Source of the DNA: Pseudomonadota bacterium
GTDB taxonomy: Bacteria > Pseudomonadota > Alphaproteobacteria > JACQOE01
Length of the DNA: 40,416 nucleotides
NCBI GenBank assembly: GCA_016202695.1
Contig: JACQOE010000003.1
Coordinates: 1 to 40,416, forward strand
Direction of reading: 5' to 3'
Shown here: piece after piece, positions 1 through 11,048 of the stretch
Layout: each line of letters opens with the position of its first letter
Position numbering within the stretch: position 1 is the first letter of the stretch
Program-made: the position numbers and the translations under genes
Notes under the pieces: generated by a model
What the model saw: only the letters and a program-made list of their open reading frames with translations
What the model was told of the DNA's origin: nothing
Database searches by the model: none

Positions 1-31
1 CTCTCGCTTCGCTCGGCCGGGGTGACGATGA
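1..31. repeat. partial REP-like palindromic repeat at window edge
   Basis: Read on the minus strand this begins TCATCGTCACCCCGGCCGAG and continues with GCGAAGCGAGAG. It matches the core (GTC-ATTCCGGCC-GAAGCGAAGCG-GAGAG) of repeats seen at 5341-5382 and 35768-35837. The other arm of the hairpin would lie outside the window, so only half is visible. From here to about position 210 I see no gene; a second GC-rich inverted repeat (CCCGGG arms) sits near 131-148. Confidence 0.45.
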
Positions 32-210
32 GAGAGGCGACGGGACTCAATCTGTTGGCGTTGATCCGCTAACGGGGGCCGGACCCAGGGCCGCGCTACA
101 CCCGAGCGCGGCTTGCCCTCGGGCTCTTGACCCGGGGGCTTGCCCGGGGAGCGGCGGCGCGGCCGGCGGGTATCGTCCGTCGGGGGCGAACCACGAGAGG
201 GGGGCGAAGA

Positions 211-1293
211 ATGGCGAAGAAGGTTGTCGTCCTGGTCGGCACCAAGAAGGGCGCCTTCATCCTCGAGGGCCGCGCCGGGCGGCGCTCGTGGGCGCTTCGC
301 GGCCCGTTCTGCGAGGCCTGGCCGATCAACCACGTCGTCGCCGATCCGGCGTCCGGCACGATCTACGCCGGCGGCGGCAACGAGTGGTTCGGCCCGGCGG
401 TGTGGAAATCCACCGATCTCGGGGCGACCTGGACGCACTCGAGCGAGGGGCTCGCCTACCGGGCGGGGGAGGACCCCATCAAGTCGGTCTGGAGCCTGGC
501 GCCCGCAGGCAGGAGCCTTTATGCCGGCGTCGAGCCGGCGGGGCTCTTCCGCAGCGAGGATGGCGGCCGCACCTGGCGCCACGTCGCCGGGCTGCGGAAC
601 CACCCCTCGCGGCCGAAGTGGCAGCCGGGCGGGGGCGGGCTGATCCTGCACTCGATCGTCGCGCACCCGGGCGATCAGCGCCGGCTGTGGGTCGCCATCT
701 CCAGCGCCGGCGTGTTCCACACCGCCGACGGCGGCAAGACCTGGGAGCCGCGGAACCGGGGGACGCGGAACGACTACCTGCCCGAGGGGGAGAAGTACCC
801 CGAGTTCGGCCAGTGCGTGCATTCGCTGGCGATGGCGCCGGGGATGCCCGACCGCCTCTACCAGCAGAACCACTGCGGCATGTACCGGAGCGACGACGGC
901 GGCCGCAACTGGCGCAGCATCGAGGCGGGCCTCCCCTCGACCTTCGGCTTTCCCGCCACCGTCCATCCCCGCGACCCCGAAACGCTTTATCTGGTGCCGC
1001 TCAACGGCGACACGGCGGGCCGTTTCGTGCCCGGCGGCAAGGCCGCCGTCTGGCGCACGCGCGACGGCGGCGAAAGCTGGACGGCGCTGCGCAAGGGCCT
1101 GCCGCAAAGGAACGCCTTCTTCGGCGTGCTGCGCCAGGCCATGGCCGCCGATCCGCTCGCCCCGGCCGGGGTCTACGTCGGCACCAGCACGGGGACGCTG
1201 TTCGCGAGCCGCGACGAGGGCGAGAGCTGGACCGTCCTCGCCCAGCACCTGCCGGCGATCCTGTCGGTGGAGACGCTGCTCGTCGCGGCGTAG
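211..1293 (+). CDS. Asp-box (BNR/sialidase-type) beta-propeller protein
   Basis: A 360-residue protein of the WD40/YVTN/BNR-like repeat class, often labelled exo-alpha-sialidase or glycosyl hydrolase. The N-terminus [16 protein letters not shown] is the first strand typical of this subfamily. Six Asp-box motifs (S/T-x-D-x-G-x-x-W) are visible: [40 protein letters not shown] and SRDEGESW, which predicts a multi-bladed propeller. No signal peptide or membrane segment is seen, so it is probably cytoplasmic, and I see no proof of sialidase activity. The start at 211 is chosen for the purine-rich GAGAGGGGGGCGAAGA just upstream; an in-frame TTG at 127 is less likely. A MoaD-like gene follows 24 bp downstream in the same direction, a pairing I recall from other bacteria, which suggests a shared but unknown role. 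Confidence 0.8.
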   Translation: MAKKVVVLVGTKKGAFILEGRAGRRSWALRGPFCEAWPINHVVADPASGTIYAGGGNEWFGPAVWKSTDLGATWTHSSEGLAYRAGEDPIKSVWSLAPAGRSLYAGVEPAGLFRSEDGGRTWRHVAGLRNHPSRPKWQPGGGGLILHSIVAHPGDQRRLWVAISSAGVFHTADGGKTWEPRNRGTRNDYLPEGEKYPEFGQCVHSLAMAPGMPDRLYQQNHCGMYRSDDGGRNWRSIEAGLPSTFGFPATVHPRDPETLYLVPLNGDTAGRFVPGGKAAVWRTRDGGESWTALRKGLPQRNAFFGVLRQAMAADPLAPAGVYVGTSTGTLFASRDEGESWTVLAQHLPAILSVETLLVAA

Positions 1294-1317
1294 CGGGCCC
1301 CGGGCGGAGGCATCGGC

Positions 1318-1686
1318 ATGGCGGACGACGAGTCCCGGCCCGCGCCGCCGAGGGTGGTGGTGACGCTTCCGGCCCCGCTCGTCAACCTGTTCCCGGGCTC
1401 GGTGCGGCGGCTGGAACTCGCGGCCGCGAGCGTCGGCGAGGTGATCGACGCGCTGGAGGCGCGCTGGCCGGGGATGCGCGACCGCCTCTGCGATTCGCGT
1501 CCTGCCATCCGGCGCCATCTCAACGTCTTCGTCGGCAGCGAGCGCGCCTCCCTGGCGACGCGGCTTCCGCCCGGCGCCGAGGTGACTATCATGACGGCGA
1601 TCAGCGGCGGCTCGCCGGCGCTCGCCGAACCCGGCCGCCGGCGCGGCGGACGGCCACTGGACAGGACGGGGAAAGGTGTGGTCTAA
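1318..1686 (+). CDS. MoaD/ThiS-family ubiquitin-like protein with C-terminal tail
   Basis: A 122-residue small protein with a beta-grasp MoaD/ThiS pattern: [15 protein letters not shown], then [20 protein letters not shown], then [31 protein letters not shown]. Family members usually end at the Gly-Gly that is adenylated or thiocarboxylated. Here Gly-Gly occurs in [10 protein letters not shown] and is followed by about 26 Arg/Gly/Pro-rich residues. Either the tail is clipped, or the protein is not a classical sulfur carrier, or the stop has drifted. It lies directly after the Asp-box propeller gene and is probably cotranscribed. No molybdopterin or thiamine genes are nearby, so a cofactor role cannot be assigned from context. 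Confidence 0.7.
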   Translation: MADDESRPAPPRVVVTLPAPLVNLFPGSVRRLELAAASVGEVIDALEARWPGMRDRLCDSRPAIRRHLNVFVGSERASLATRLPPGAEVTIMTAISGGSPALAEPGRRRGGRPLDRTGKGVV

Positions 1687-1778
1687 GCCGGGTCCGTATA
1701 ACCCCTCCCGGCCGGCCCCTCGTTGGCTCGGCGCCCGGCCGGGACGCCGGGGGATGCGTCAAGGCGAAGGAGGGTAAC

Positions 1779-4481
<2,703 letters not shown>

Positions 4482-4569
4482 ACGGCCCGGGGGCGGAGCG
4501 GGTGCGCTCGCGCCGCCCTCACCGACATGTGATTCGCCTGTCCCCGGCGGGGGCGCGCAGAGTGGAGCG

Positions 4570-5304
4570 ATGAGCCCTTTCCGCCCCCTCGCCCGCGCGC
4601 TGGCCGCGCTCGTCCTCGCCGTCTCGCCTGCGCTCCTCGCCCCGGCGGCGACCGCCGCCGAGCTCGCCGTGGTCGAGCTCTTCACCTCGCAGGGCTGCTC
4701 CTCCTGCCCGCCGGCGGACCGCTACCTGGCCGAGCTCGCCGGGCGGCCCGACGTGCTCGCCCTCTCGCTGCACGTCAACTACTGGGACTACATCGGCTGG
4801 AAGGACACCTTCGCCTCCGATGCCACCACCCAGCGCCAGCGCGACTATGCCGCCCGCTTCCGCCAGCGCTACGTCTACACCCCGCAGATGGTGGTGCACG
4901 GGATCGGCCACGACTCGGGCCTCCAGCGCGAGAGCATCGAGGGGCTGATCGCCAAGGCCCGGGCCGGGGCGGGGGCCGGGGCCAGGGTCGCCATCGCCGA
5001 GGCCGCCCCGGGCCGGCTTTCGGTGCGGGTGGCGGCGGGCGAGGTGGCGAAGCCGGCCGACGTGTTCGTGATGTTCTTCGACGACCGCCAAAAGGTGGCG
5101 GTGGAGCGGGGCGAGAACGCCGGCAGCGTGCTCGAGTATTCGAGCGTGGTGCGCGACGTGCGCCGCGTCGGCGCCTGGACCGGGGCGCCGCTGGAGGTCG
5201 AGGTCGACATGGCCGGGGCCAAGGGCGAGAACTGCGCCGTCATCGTGCAGAGCGCGGGCCTGGGCCCGGTCCTCGGCGCTGCCCGCCTCAACATGCCTCG
5301 CTGA
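4570..5304 (+). CDS. DUF1223 family secreted thioredoxin-fold protein
   Basis: A 244-residue protein of the DUF1223 family. Residues 1-30 form a signal peptide (basic start, Leu/Ala-rich core, ATAA near the cleavage site), so it is expected in the periplasm. The conserved family start VVELFTSQGCSSCPPADRYL contains Cys43 and Cys46 in a C-x-x-C, as in thioredoxin-fold proteins. LHVNYWDYIGWKD and YTPQMVVHG are further family hallmarks; the C-terminal half is beta-rich. The biochemical role is not established; a redox or copper-related function is a guess from the CxxC. It begins 88 bp after acnA, an order conserved in many Alphaproteobacteria. Confidence 0.88.
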   Translation: MSPFRPLARALAALVLAVSPALLAPAATAAELAVVELFTSQGCSSCPPADRYLAELAGRPDVLALSLHVNYWDYIGWKDTFASDATTQRQRDYAARFRQRYVYTPQMVVHGIGHDSGLQRESIEGLIAKARAGAGAGARVAIAEAAPGRLSVRVAAGEVAKPADVFVMFFDDRQKVAVERGENAGSVLEYSSVVRDVRRVGAWTGAPLEVEVDMAGAKGENCAVIVQSAGLGPVLGAARLNMPR

Positions 5305-5340
5305 GGGGGGGACCTTCGGCGGGTCGGTCTCCCTCGGCCC

Positions 5341-5382
5341 CGGCTCTCGCCGTCGTTCCGGCCGGAGCGAAGCGGAGAGCCG
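5341..5382. repeat. REP-like hairpin between convergent genes
   Basis: Perfect 8-base arms CGGCTCTC (5341-5348) and GAGAGCCG (5375-5382) enclose a GTCGTTCCGGCCGGAGCGAA core shared with the repeats at 1-31 and 35768-35837. It lies between the stops of the DUF1223 gene (+) and the PagL-like gene (-). It could therefore protect or terminate both transcripts, although there is no T-run. Confidence 0.55.
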
Positions 5383-5404
5383 CGCAACGCACCTCGGAAG
5401 GCGC

Positions 5405-5917
5405 TCAGCGGCCGCGCGCGCGGGCGATCGGGATCGAGTAGGTCAGCACCAGCGATTCCGCCCCCGGGTTGCGATCGCCGAGGCTGGCGTTGGAGGTGTG
5501 GTGGAAGGCCGCCCCCAGCCGCGTGCCGTCGTCGAGGCGGTAGGAGAGCTCGAGGCCGGAGCGGAACTCGACCGCGTGCCCGAGGTCCTTGCCGCTGCCG
5601 TCGCCGTAGAGGCCGGCGGCGACGTTGGGGGTGAGGGCGACGCGCTCGCTTAAGCCGAGGTCGAGGCCGAGGCCGAAGTAGCCGTAGGCGGCGGCGTCCG
5701 CCGTCCCCATCACGCCGACGAAGGGCCTGAGCCGCCAGGCGAGCGGCCGGCCCCAGCGGTACTCGACCCGCATCTCGCCGGCGGTGAAGTCGTCGAAGAC
5801 GTCGAACGCGCCCACCGCGACCGCGATCCGATCCTCGTCCTCGGCCCGGGTCGGAGCCGCCGCCAAGACCGCGAGCGCGCCGGCAAGAAGCGCGGCGAAC
5901 AGCAAACGGAACCGCAC
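5405..5917 (-). CDS. pagL: PagL-like acyloxyacyl hydrolase (lipid A 3-O-deacylase)
   Basis: A 170-residue outer-membrane protein of the PagL/acyloxyacyl hydrolase family, which removes the 3-O acyl chain of lipid A. Residues 1-25 are a signal peptide ending TRA-ED. The remainder alternates short aromatic/hydrophobic strands typical of an eight-stranded beta-barrel. The catalytic signature H-x-S-N is present as His140-Thr-Ser142-Asn143 in AFHHTSNASLG, with a candidate catalytic Glu154 in NPGAES. Length fits PagL (about 150 mature residues). The start is GTG at 5917, because the signal peptide begins there and a G-run ribosome site precedes it; upstream codons lack signal-peptide character. Its presence suggests modified lipopolysaccharide. 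Confidence 0.8.
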   Translation of the reverse strand: MRFRLLFAALLAGALAVLAAAPTRAEDEDRIAVAVGAFDVFDDFTAGEMRVEYRWGRPLAWRLRPFVGVMGTADAAAYGYFGLGLDLGLSERVALTPNVAAGLYGDGSGKDLGHAVEFRSGLELSYRLDDGTRLGAAFHHTSNASLGDRNPGAESLVLTYSIPIARARGR

Positions 5918-6031
5918 GGCCCCCCCTCGCTCGTTCCCCCGGGCGGCGCACGGCTGGCGCCGCCGCCGGCATGATAGGCGAACGGCGCCGAGACGCAAGG
6001 CCGGGGCGGCGCCCGCACGGCTGCGGCCCGA

Positions 6032-6982
6032 TCACCGGGCCCCCTTCATCCGCTCCATCGCCGCCACCAGCGCCGCCCGGATGCCTGGCTCGAGCGCCGA
6101 GTGCCCGGCGTCCGCCACCACCACGTACTCGGCCCCGGGCCAGGCGCGCGCCACCCCATCGGCGGTGACGATCGGGCAGACCACGTCGTAGCGCCCCTGC
6201 ACGATCACCGCCGGCAGGTGGGCGAGGCGCGGAAGCCCGGCCATCAGCGCGCCCTCGGCGAGGAAGCCCAGGTTGGCGAAGTAGTGGGCCTCGATCCGCG
6301 CCAGCGCCAGCGCGGCGTCGTCGCGGGCGAAGGCGGCCAGCGCCTCGGCGCTGGGACGGAGCGTCGAGCAGCTCGCCTCGTAGCGGCTCCAGGCCCGCGC
6401 CGCCGGCAGGTGCACCGCCGGGTCGGGATCCATCAGCCGGCGGCGGTAGGCGGCCAGGAGGTCGGCGCGCTCGGCCTCGGGGACATGCCCGGCGAAGTCC
6501 CGCCAGGCCTCGGGGAAGATGGTGCGCATGCCGGTGAGGAACCACTCGACCTCGGCCGTCGAGCAAAGGAAGAGGCCGCGGAGCACGAAGCCGAGACAGC
6601 GCTCCGGGTGCGCCTCGCCGTAGGCGAGCGCAAGCGCGGCGCCCCACGAGCCGCCGAACACCAGCCAGCGGGAGATGCCGAGGTGGCGCCGCAGCCGCTC
6701 GATGTCGGCCACCAGGTGGGGGGTAGTGTTGGCGGCCACCTCGCCCGCCGGGGTCGAGCGTCCGGCGCCGCGCTGGTCGAAGAGCACGATCCGGTAGTGT
6801 CCGGGATCGAAGAAGCGGCGCTGGATCGGCGAGGTGCCCGAGCCGGGGCCGCCGTGCAGGAAGAGGACCGGCACGCCGTCGCGCCGCCCCGACTGCTCGA
6901 AATGCATCGCGTGCCCGCCGTCGAGCGGAAGGCGGCCGGTGGCGAAGGGCTCGATCTCGGGGAAGAGCTCGGAGCGGGTCAT
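6032..6982 (-). CDS. pip: proline iminopeptidase
   Basis: A 316-residue cytoplasmic alpha/beta-hydrolase of peptidase family S33 that releases N-terminal proline from peptides. The oxyanion motif HGGPGSG begins at His43, the nucleophile is Ser112 in FGGSWGAALAL, and the acid and base are likely Asp266 (QGRYDVVCP) and His294 (DAGHSALEP). FDQRGAGRSTP and the cap region follow the family pattern closely, and length matches (310-320). The start at 6982 gives the usual MTRSELFPEIEPF N-terminus; no strong ribosome site is visible. The next gene leftward on this strand is the PagL-like gene, with a gap of about 114 bp. The gene diverges from the SNase-like gene. Confidence 0.93.
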   Translation of the reverse strand: MTRSELFPEIEPFATGRLPLDGGHAMHFEQSGRRDGVPVLFLHGGPGSGTSPIQRRFFDPGHYRIVLFDQRGAGRSTPAGEVAANTTPHLVADIERLRRHLGISRWLVFGGSWGAALALAYGEAHPERCLGFVLRGLFLCSTAEVEWFLTGMRTIFPEAWRDFAGHVPEAERADLLAAYRRRLMDPDPAVHLPAARAWSRYEASCSTLRPSAEALAAFARDDAALALARIEAHYFANLGFLAEGALMAGLPRLAHLPAVIVQGRYDVVCPIVTADGVARAWPGAEYVVVADAGHSALEPGIRAALVAAMERMKGAR

Positions 6983-7102
6983 GGTGCTGGCCACGTTTAT
7001 GGCCCGAAACCGGGGGCCGAGGGAAGGCGGCCACCGGCCCTTCACAGGCCGGCGCGCGGGATGCGAGACTCGGGCCCGCGCGACATGGACCCGATCGACG
7101 AC

Positions 7103-7924
7103 ATGCGCCATTCGCCGGCCTACGCCCGCGCGCCCCTCGCCGCCCTTGCCCTCGCCGCCCTCCTCCTCGCCGGGGCCGCGGCCCGGGCCGGGGTCACGCT
7201 CGCCGAGACGGAGCGCGGGGCGCGCGGCGAGAGCGCCCCCGCCGCCGAGGTGATCGACGGCGACACCCTGGTGCTGGCCGGCGGGGCCGAGGTCCGCCTG
7301 GTCGGCATCCAGGCGCCCAAATTGCCGCTCGGCCGGGCCAATTTCCCGACCTGGCCGCTGGCCGAGGAGGCCAGGCGCGCGCTCCAGGAGCTGAGCCTCG
7401 GCCGGCGCCTCACCCTCTACTACGGCGGCCAGCGGACCGACCGCCACGGCCGGCTGCTGGCGCACCTCTTCGACGAGGCCGGGACCTGGCTTCAGGGCGA
7501 GATGCTGGCCCGCGGCCTGGCCCGGGTCTACAGCTTCGCCGACAACCGCGCCCTCGTCGCCGGGATGCTGGCCCTCGAAGAGGGCGCGCGCGCGGCGAGG
7601 CGCGGCCTCTGGGCCGATCCCTTCTACCGGGTGCTGACGCCCGAGGAGACTGGGCGCGCCATCGGCACCTTCCAGATCGTCGAGGGCCGGGTGGTCGCGG
7701 TTGCGCGGGCCTCCGGGCGCACCTACCTCAACTTCGGCGCCGACTGGCGGAGCGACTTCACGGTCTCGATACCGCCTTCCGCGCTCCGACTCTTCCGTGC
7801 CGCCGGGGTCGCGCCCGAGGGCTACCAGGGCCGGCGGCTGCGGGTGCGGGGATGGCTCGGGCTCAGGAACGGACCTATGATCGAGGCCACTCATCCCGAG
7901 CAGATCGAGCGTCTTCAGGACTGA
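7103..7924 (+). CDS. SNase-like (thermonuclease family) protein with altered catalytic site
   Basis: About 273 residues. The N-terminus (residues 8-29) is a signal peptide or anchor. A staphylococcal-nuclease-like OB-fold domain follows: VIDGDTLVL (Asp52, Asp54), VRLVGIQAPKLP (65-75), DRHGRLLAHLF (Arg117) and ARRGLWADPFY. In active nucleases the second motif reads LxGIDxPE, with Asp binding calcium and Glu as general base. Here those two positions are Gln70 and Lys73, so nuclease activity is doubtful. The C-terminal half (about 180-273, FQIVEGRVVAV) resembles an additional OB-like or nucleic-acid-binding segment. ATGs at 7061, 7085 and 7103 are all in frame; 7103 gives the cleanest signal peptide. 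It is 23 bp upstream of the M48 protease gene, so the two are probably cotranscribed. Confidence 0.72.
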   Translation: MRHSPAYARAPLAALALAALLLAGAAARAGVTLAETERGARGESAPAAEVIDGDTLVLAGGAEVRLVGIQAPKLPLGRANFPTWPLAEEARRALQELSLGRRLTLYYGGQRTDRHGRLLAHLFDEAGTWLQGEMLARGLARVYSFADNRALVAGMLALEEGARAARRGLWADPFYRVLTPEETGRAIGTFQIVEGRVVAVARASGRTYLNFGADWRSDFTVSIPPSALRLFRAAGVAPEGYQGRRLRVRGWLGLRNGPMIEATHPEQIERLQD

Positions 7925-7947
7925 GCCGGCCGGCAAGCGAGAGACCC

Positions 7948-9414
7948 ATGCCCAAACCGCTTCGCCGCCCGGTCGTCGCCCTCGTCGCCGCGGTGCTCCT
8001 TCTCGCCGGCACCGGCTGCACCGTCAATCCCGCCACCGGCGAGCAGAGCTTCACCGCCTTCATGTCGGCGGAGAAGGAGATCGAGGTCGGCCGCGAGGAG
8101 CGGCCGAAAATCCTCCGGCAGTTCGGCGGCGAGGTCGAGGACGCGGCGATCCGCGCCTACGTCGACGAGGTCGGCCAGCGGCTCGCCCAGGCTTCCGACA
8201 TGCCCGGCCTCAGGTTCACCTTCACGGTCCTGAACACCGACATCGTCAACGCCATGGCCACCCCCGGGGGCTACGTCTACGTCACCCGCGGACTCCTGGC
8301 GCTGGCCGACTCCGAGGCCGAGCTCGCCGGCGTGCTCGGCCACGAGATCGGCCACGTCACCGCCCGCCACGCCGCCCAGCAGTATTCCGCCGCCATGACG
8401 CTCGGGATCGGCGCCACCGTCCTCGGCATCCTGGTCGACAACCGGCTCGCTTCCGACCTCGCCCAGGCCGGCTCGCAGCTCTTCCTCGCCGCCTATTCCC
8501 GCGACCAGGAGTTCGAGGCCGACCTTCTCGGCGTGCGCCACCTCGCCCGGGCGGGCTACGACACCGCGGCGATGGCAAGCATGCTGGCCAAGATCGAGAC
8601 CCATTCGCGGCTCGAGGCCCGCATCGCCGGGCGCGAGGGCGGACCCGACGAGTACAACTTCCTCGCCACCCATCCCCGCACCCCCGACCGGGTGGCGCGC
8701 GCGGTCGCGCAGGCGGGGGTGGTCGCCCCGCCCGAGCCGCGGGTGGCGCGGACCGAGTACCTGGGCCGGATCGACGGCCTGGTCTTCGGCGACGACCCCA
8801 AAGAGGGGATGGTGCGCGGGCAGGCGTTCGTGCATCCCGGGCTCGGCCTCCGCTTCGAGGCCCCGCCCGGCTTCCGGCTGCGGAACGCGGCGCGCGAGGT
8901 CGTCGCCACCCACAAGAACGGCGCCCTCATCCTGTTCGACCGCCCGGAGAGGCCGGTGCGCGGGGGCCTCGTCGCCTACGTCGGCGGCGAGTGGGCCGGG
9001 GGCCGCGCGCGCGAGGTCGAGGCCATCACCATCAACGGCATCGAGGCGGCGACCGGATGGCTCAGGCTCAACACCCGCCAGGGCCCGCGCGACGTCCGCC
9101 TCGTCGCGATGCGGCTCGACGCGGCGAGCGTCTACCGCTTCTTCTTCGTCACCCCTCCCGGGTTGACCGCGGCGCTGGCCACCGAGTTCCGGCGCACGAC
9201 CTACAGCTTCCGGCGCCTCAGCGCCGCCGAGGCGGCGGCGGCGAGGCCGCTGCGGCTCCGCCTTCGGGCGGTGGCCCCGGGCGACACCATCGCCCGCTTC
9301 GTGGCGCTGATGGAGGTGGGCGAGTTCAAGCGCGAGTGGTTCCAGGTCCTCAACGGCCTCGCCGAGGGCGAGCCTTTGCGCCCCGGCCGGCTGGTCAAGG
9401 TCGTCGCCTACTGA
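7948..9414 (+). CDS. M48 family metalloprotease, putative lipoprotein
   Basis: A 488-residue zinc protease related to BepA/YfgC-type periplasmic quality-control enzymes. The N-terminus has a basic start and a hydrophobic run ending LLLAGTGC, suggesting lipidation at Cys24, though Gly at position -3 is not a canonical lipobox residue. Catalytic HEIGH spans His132-His136 (LGHEIGHVTARHAAQQ), with the third zinc ligand probably Glu188 in SRDQEFEAD. After the peptidase domain (to about residue 265) comes a beta-rich region. The C-terminal 45 residues (VAPGDTIARFVALM to LKPGR-like RPGRLVKVV) look like a LysM/SPOR-type tail seen in this subfamily. It likely degrades misfolded envelope proteins. Its stop lies 1 bp from the stop of the convergent phosphoesterase-like gene. 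Confidence 0.87.
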   Translation: MPKPLRRPVVALVAAVLLLAGTGCTVNPATGEQSFTAFMSAEKEIEVGREERPKILRQFGGEVEDAAIRAYVDEVGQRLAQASDMPGLRFTFTVLNTDIVNAMATPGGYVYVTRGLLALADSEAELAGVLGHEIGHVTARHAAQQYSAAMTLGIGATVLGILVDNRLASDLAQAGSQLFLAAYSRDQEFEADLLGVRHLARAGYDTAAMASMLAKIETHSRLEARIAGREGGPDEYNFLATHPRTPDRVARAVAQAGVVAPPEPRVARTEYLGRIDGLVFGDDPKEGMVRGQAFVHPGLGLRFEAPPGFRLRNAAREVVATHKNGALILFDRPERPVRGGLVAYVGGEWAGGRAREVEAITINGIEAATGWLRLNTRQGPRDVRLVAMRLDAASVYRFFFVTPPGLTAALATEFRRTTYSFRRLSAAEAAAARPLRLRLRAVAPGDTIARFVALMEVGEFKREWFQVLNGLAEGEPLRPGRLVKVVAY

Positions 9415-9415
9415 G

Positions 9416-10219
9416 TCAGCGCTCGACCCGCTCGAGGACGGCGCCCTCGGCATCGAAGCAGGCGGCGAGGAGCGGGCCGCCGAAGCCGCAGCCCCCGTCC
9501 AGGCTCACCGAATGGGGCGACTCCTTGAGCCCGGCGTGGGCCGGATCGTAGCCGCGGATGACGCGGCGAAACCCGGCATAGGGCGCCTCGAGGGCCAGGA
9601 AGCCGGCCCCGCCGCCCCACCACAGCGCGTCCTTCTGCGCCGAGAGGGGCCGCGTCGGGTCGATCCCGGCGTGGACGAACAGGAGCTTGCCGTCGTCGGT
9701 GAAGGCGGCGCGGCGGATCGCGCCCATGAACGACTCGTGGCCGGGGGCCTGGCGGATCGCGCGACGGAGCGAGTTGGTCCAGCGGGCGATCGCGGTCGCC
9801 CCCTCGCGCGCCGCCATCAGCCCGTCCTGCGCCCGCCCGCCATAGGCGGTGAGCGTCGCCCCCACCCCGTGATCCAGCAGCCAGGTGAGGACCTGGACCG
9901 GGTTGGGCGCGAACTGGAGCTGGAGGAGCTTGTGCCACATCTCCTCCTGGCTGCCGCGCAGGAAGACGACGTCGCCGGGCTCGACGCCGGGGCGGGCGAT
10001 CACCGCCCGCCGAAAGAGGAGGACCTCGTCGATGGTCTCGCGTGCCGCGGTGCCGCGGCCGATGACGTTGCCGAGATAGACCAGCCGGTCGCCCTCGCCG
10101 AGGCGGGGCTCGAGGTGGTCGTGCACCGCCTTGAGGCGAGCGAGCTCGCCGTGGACCGCGGACAGTGCCCACACGCGCCGCCCCGCGCGCAAGGTGGCAA
10201 AACGGGTCTTGTCCTGCAT
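9416..10219 (-). CDS. metallophosphoesterase-like protein lacking metal-binding motifs
   Basis: A 267-residue protein with the overall pattern of bacterial PPP-type serine/threonine phosphatases. It has an early beta-strand followed by SAVHGELARL, then GDRLVYLGNVIGRG, VVFLRGSQEEM and LLFVHAGIDPTRPL. In active enzymes these segments read GDxHG, GDxxDRG and GNHE. Here the metal-ligand Asp of the first motif is Ala21, the second motif has Asn51 and Gly54 where the Asp residues belong, and the third has Ser-Gln for Asn-His. Only the HAG segment is intact. It is therefore probably a pseudo-phosphatase with a binding or regulatory role, a form I recall from other Alphaproteobacteria. It lies 87 bp downstream of carD and may be cotranscribed with it. 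Confidence 0.75.
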   Translation of the reverse strand: MQDKTRFATLRAGRRVWALSAVHGELARLKAVHDHLEPRLGEGDRLVYLGNVIGRGTAARETIDEVLLFRRAVIARPGVEPGDVVFLRGSQEEMWHKLLQLQFAPNPVQVLTWLLDHGVGATLTAYGGRAQDGLMAAREGATAIARWTNSLRRAIRQAPGHESFMGAIRRAAFTDDGKLLFVHAGIDPTRPLSAQKDALWWGGGAGFLALEAPYAGFRRVIRGYDPAHAGLKESPHSVSLDGGCGFGGPLLAACFDAEGAVLERVER

Positions 10220-10306
10220 GCCTTCTCGTCGGCCGCCCGCCCCGGCGGCCGCGGGGACGCGATCGGACCCGCTTCCCCCGCCGCCGAACCGCCGGGAGCG
10301 GCCGCC

Positions 10307-10804
10307 TCAAGCCGCCTTGATGGCGGTTTCCACCTTCTCGGTCGCGGCCTTCTTGTCGATCTTCTCGATCGCCGCCAGCTCGCAGGCGAGCCGGTCGAGG
10401 GCCAGCTCGTAAATCTGGCGCTCGCTGTAGGACTGGTCGGGCTGGTTGGCGTTGCGATGCAGGTCGCGGACCACCTCGGCGATCGAAACCGGGTCGCCGG
10501 AATTGATCTTGGCCTCGTACTCCTGGGCGCGACGGCTCCACATGGTTCGCTTGACGCGCGCCCGGCCCTTCAGCGTCGCCAGCGCGGTCTCCATCATCTT
10601 GCGCGAGGAGAGCCGGCGCAGCCCCGACTGCTTGATCTTGTGGATCGGAACCCGAAGCGTCATCCGGTCCTGGTCGAAGGAGATGACGAACAACTGAAGG
10701 TCGTCACCGGCGATGCGCCTCTTCTCGAGGCCGATGACCTTGCCGACCCCATGGGTCGGGTACACCACGAAGTCTCCGGCACTGAACGTCAACTCCTTGG
10801 GCAT
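10307..10804 (-). CDS. carD: CarD family transcriptional regulator
   Basis: A 165-residue CarD/CdnL protein, which binds the RNA polymerase beta subunit and stabilises open promoter complexes. The N-terminal RNAP-interaction (Tudor-like) domain is clear: FSAGDFVVYPTHGVGKVIGLE through LRVPIHKIKQSGLRRLSS. The helical C-terminal DNA-binding domain includes the conserved WSRRAQEYEAKINSGD and IAEVVRDLHRN segments. Length matches alphaproteobacterial CarD (about 160-170). A GAGAGG ribosome site is about 10 nt upstream of the ATG. fdxA lies upstream on the same strand behind a 388-bp spacer, and a degenerate phosphoesterase gene lies downstream. Confidence 0.95.
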   Translation of the reverse strand: MPKELTFSAGDFVVYPTHGVGKVIGLEKRRIAGDDLQLFVISFDQDRMTLRVPIHKIKQSGLRRLSSRKMMETALATLKGRARVKRTMWSRRAQEYEAKINSGDPVSIAEVVRDLHRNANQPDQSYSERQIYELALDRLACELAAIEKIDKKAATEKVETAIKAA

Positions 10805-11048
10805 ATTATGATTTACCTCTCACCAACCCACTTTTTTCTCGGCATGAGCAGTCCCTCTCCGTGACGCCCCGGCCAGGGCAGACACGGAATCCGGTCCCCC
10901 AAGTTGACTAAAGATCCTCCCGCCGCTGGTGTCGGCCCGAGCGGCTTCTGCTGTCGGTTAACGGCTCCTGCGGGGGTTGCCACGCCCTCATCGGGCAAGC
11001 CCCATCCTTATAGCAGATTTTTCGCCGGAATGACAGTGCCGACGCGGT
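10805..11048 (-). other. long carD leader/intergenic spacer
   Basis: This is most of a 388-bp spacer (10805-11192) between fdxA and carD; the rest contains the palindromic element at 11049-11153. On the minus strand a TATAAG box (plus 11007-11012) could be a carD -10 element, with only a weak -35, implying a leader of about 200 nt. A 61-codon minus-strand reading frame (10813-10998) ends 8 bp before the carD start and overlaps its ribosome site. It has no recognisable similarity and could at most be a leader peptide. The bases next to carD are AT-rich. Confidence 0.35.

Noticed and set aside
4875-7034. A 719-codon minus-strand frame across DUF1223, the PagL-like gene and pip
   Set aside because: Arg/Gly/Pro-rich composition and no motifs; it overlaps three genes with clear signatures in other frames.
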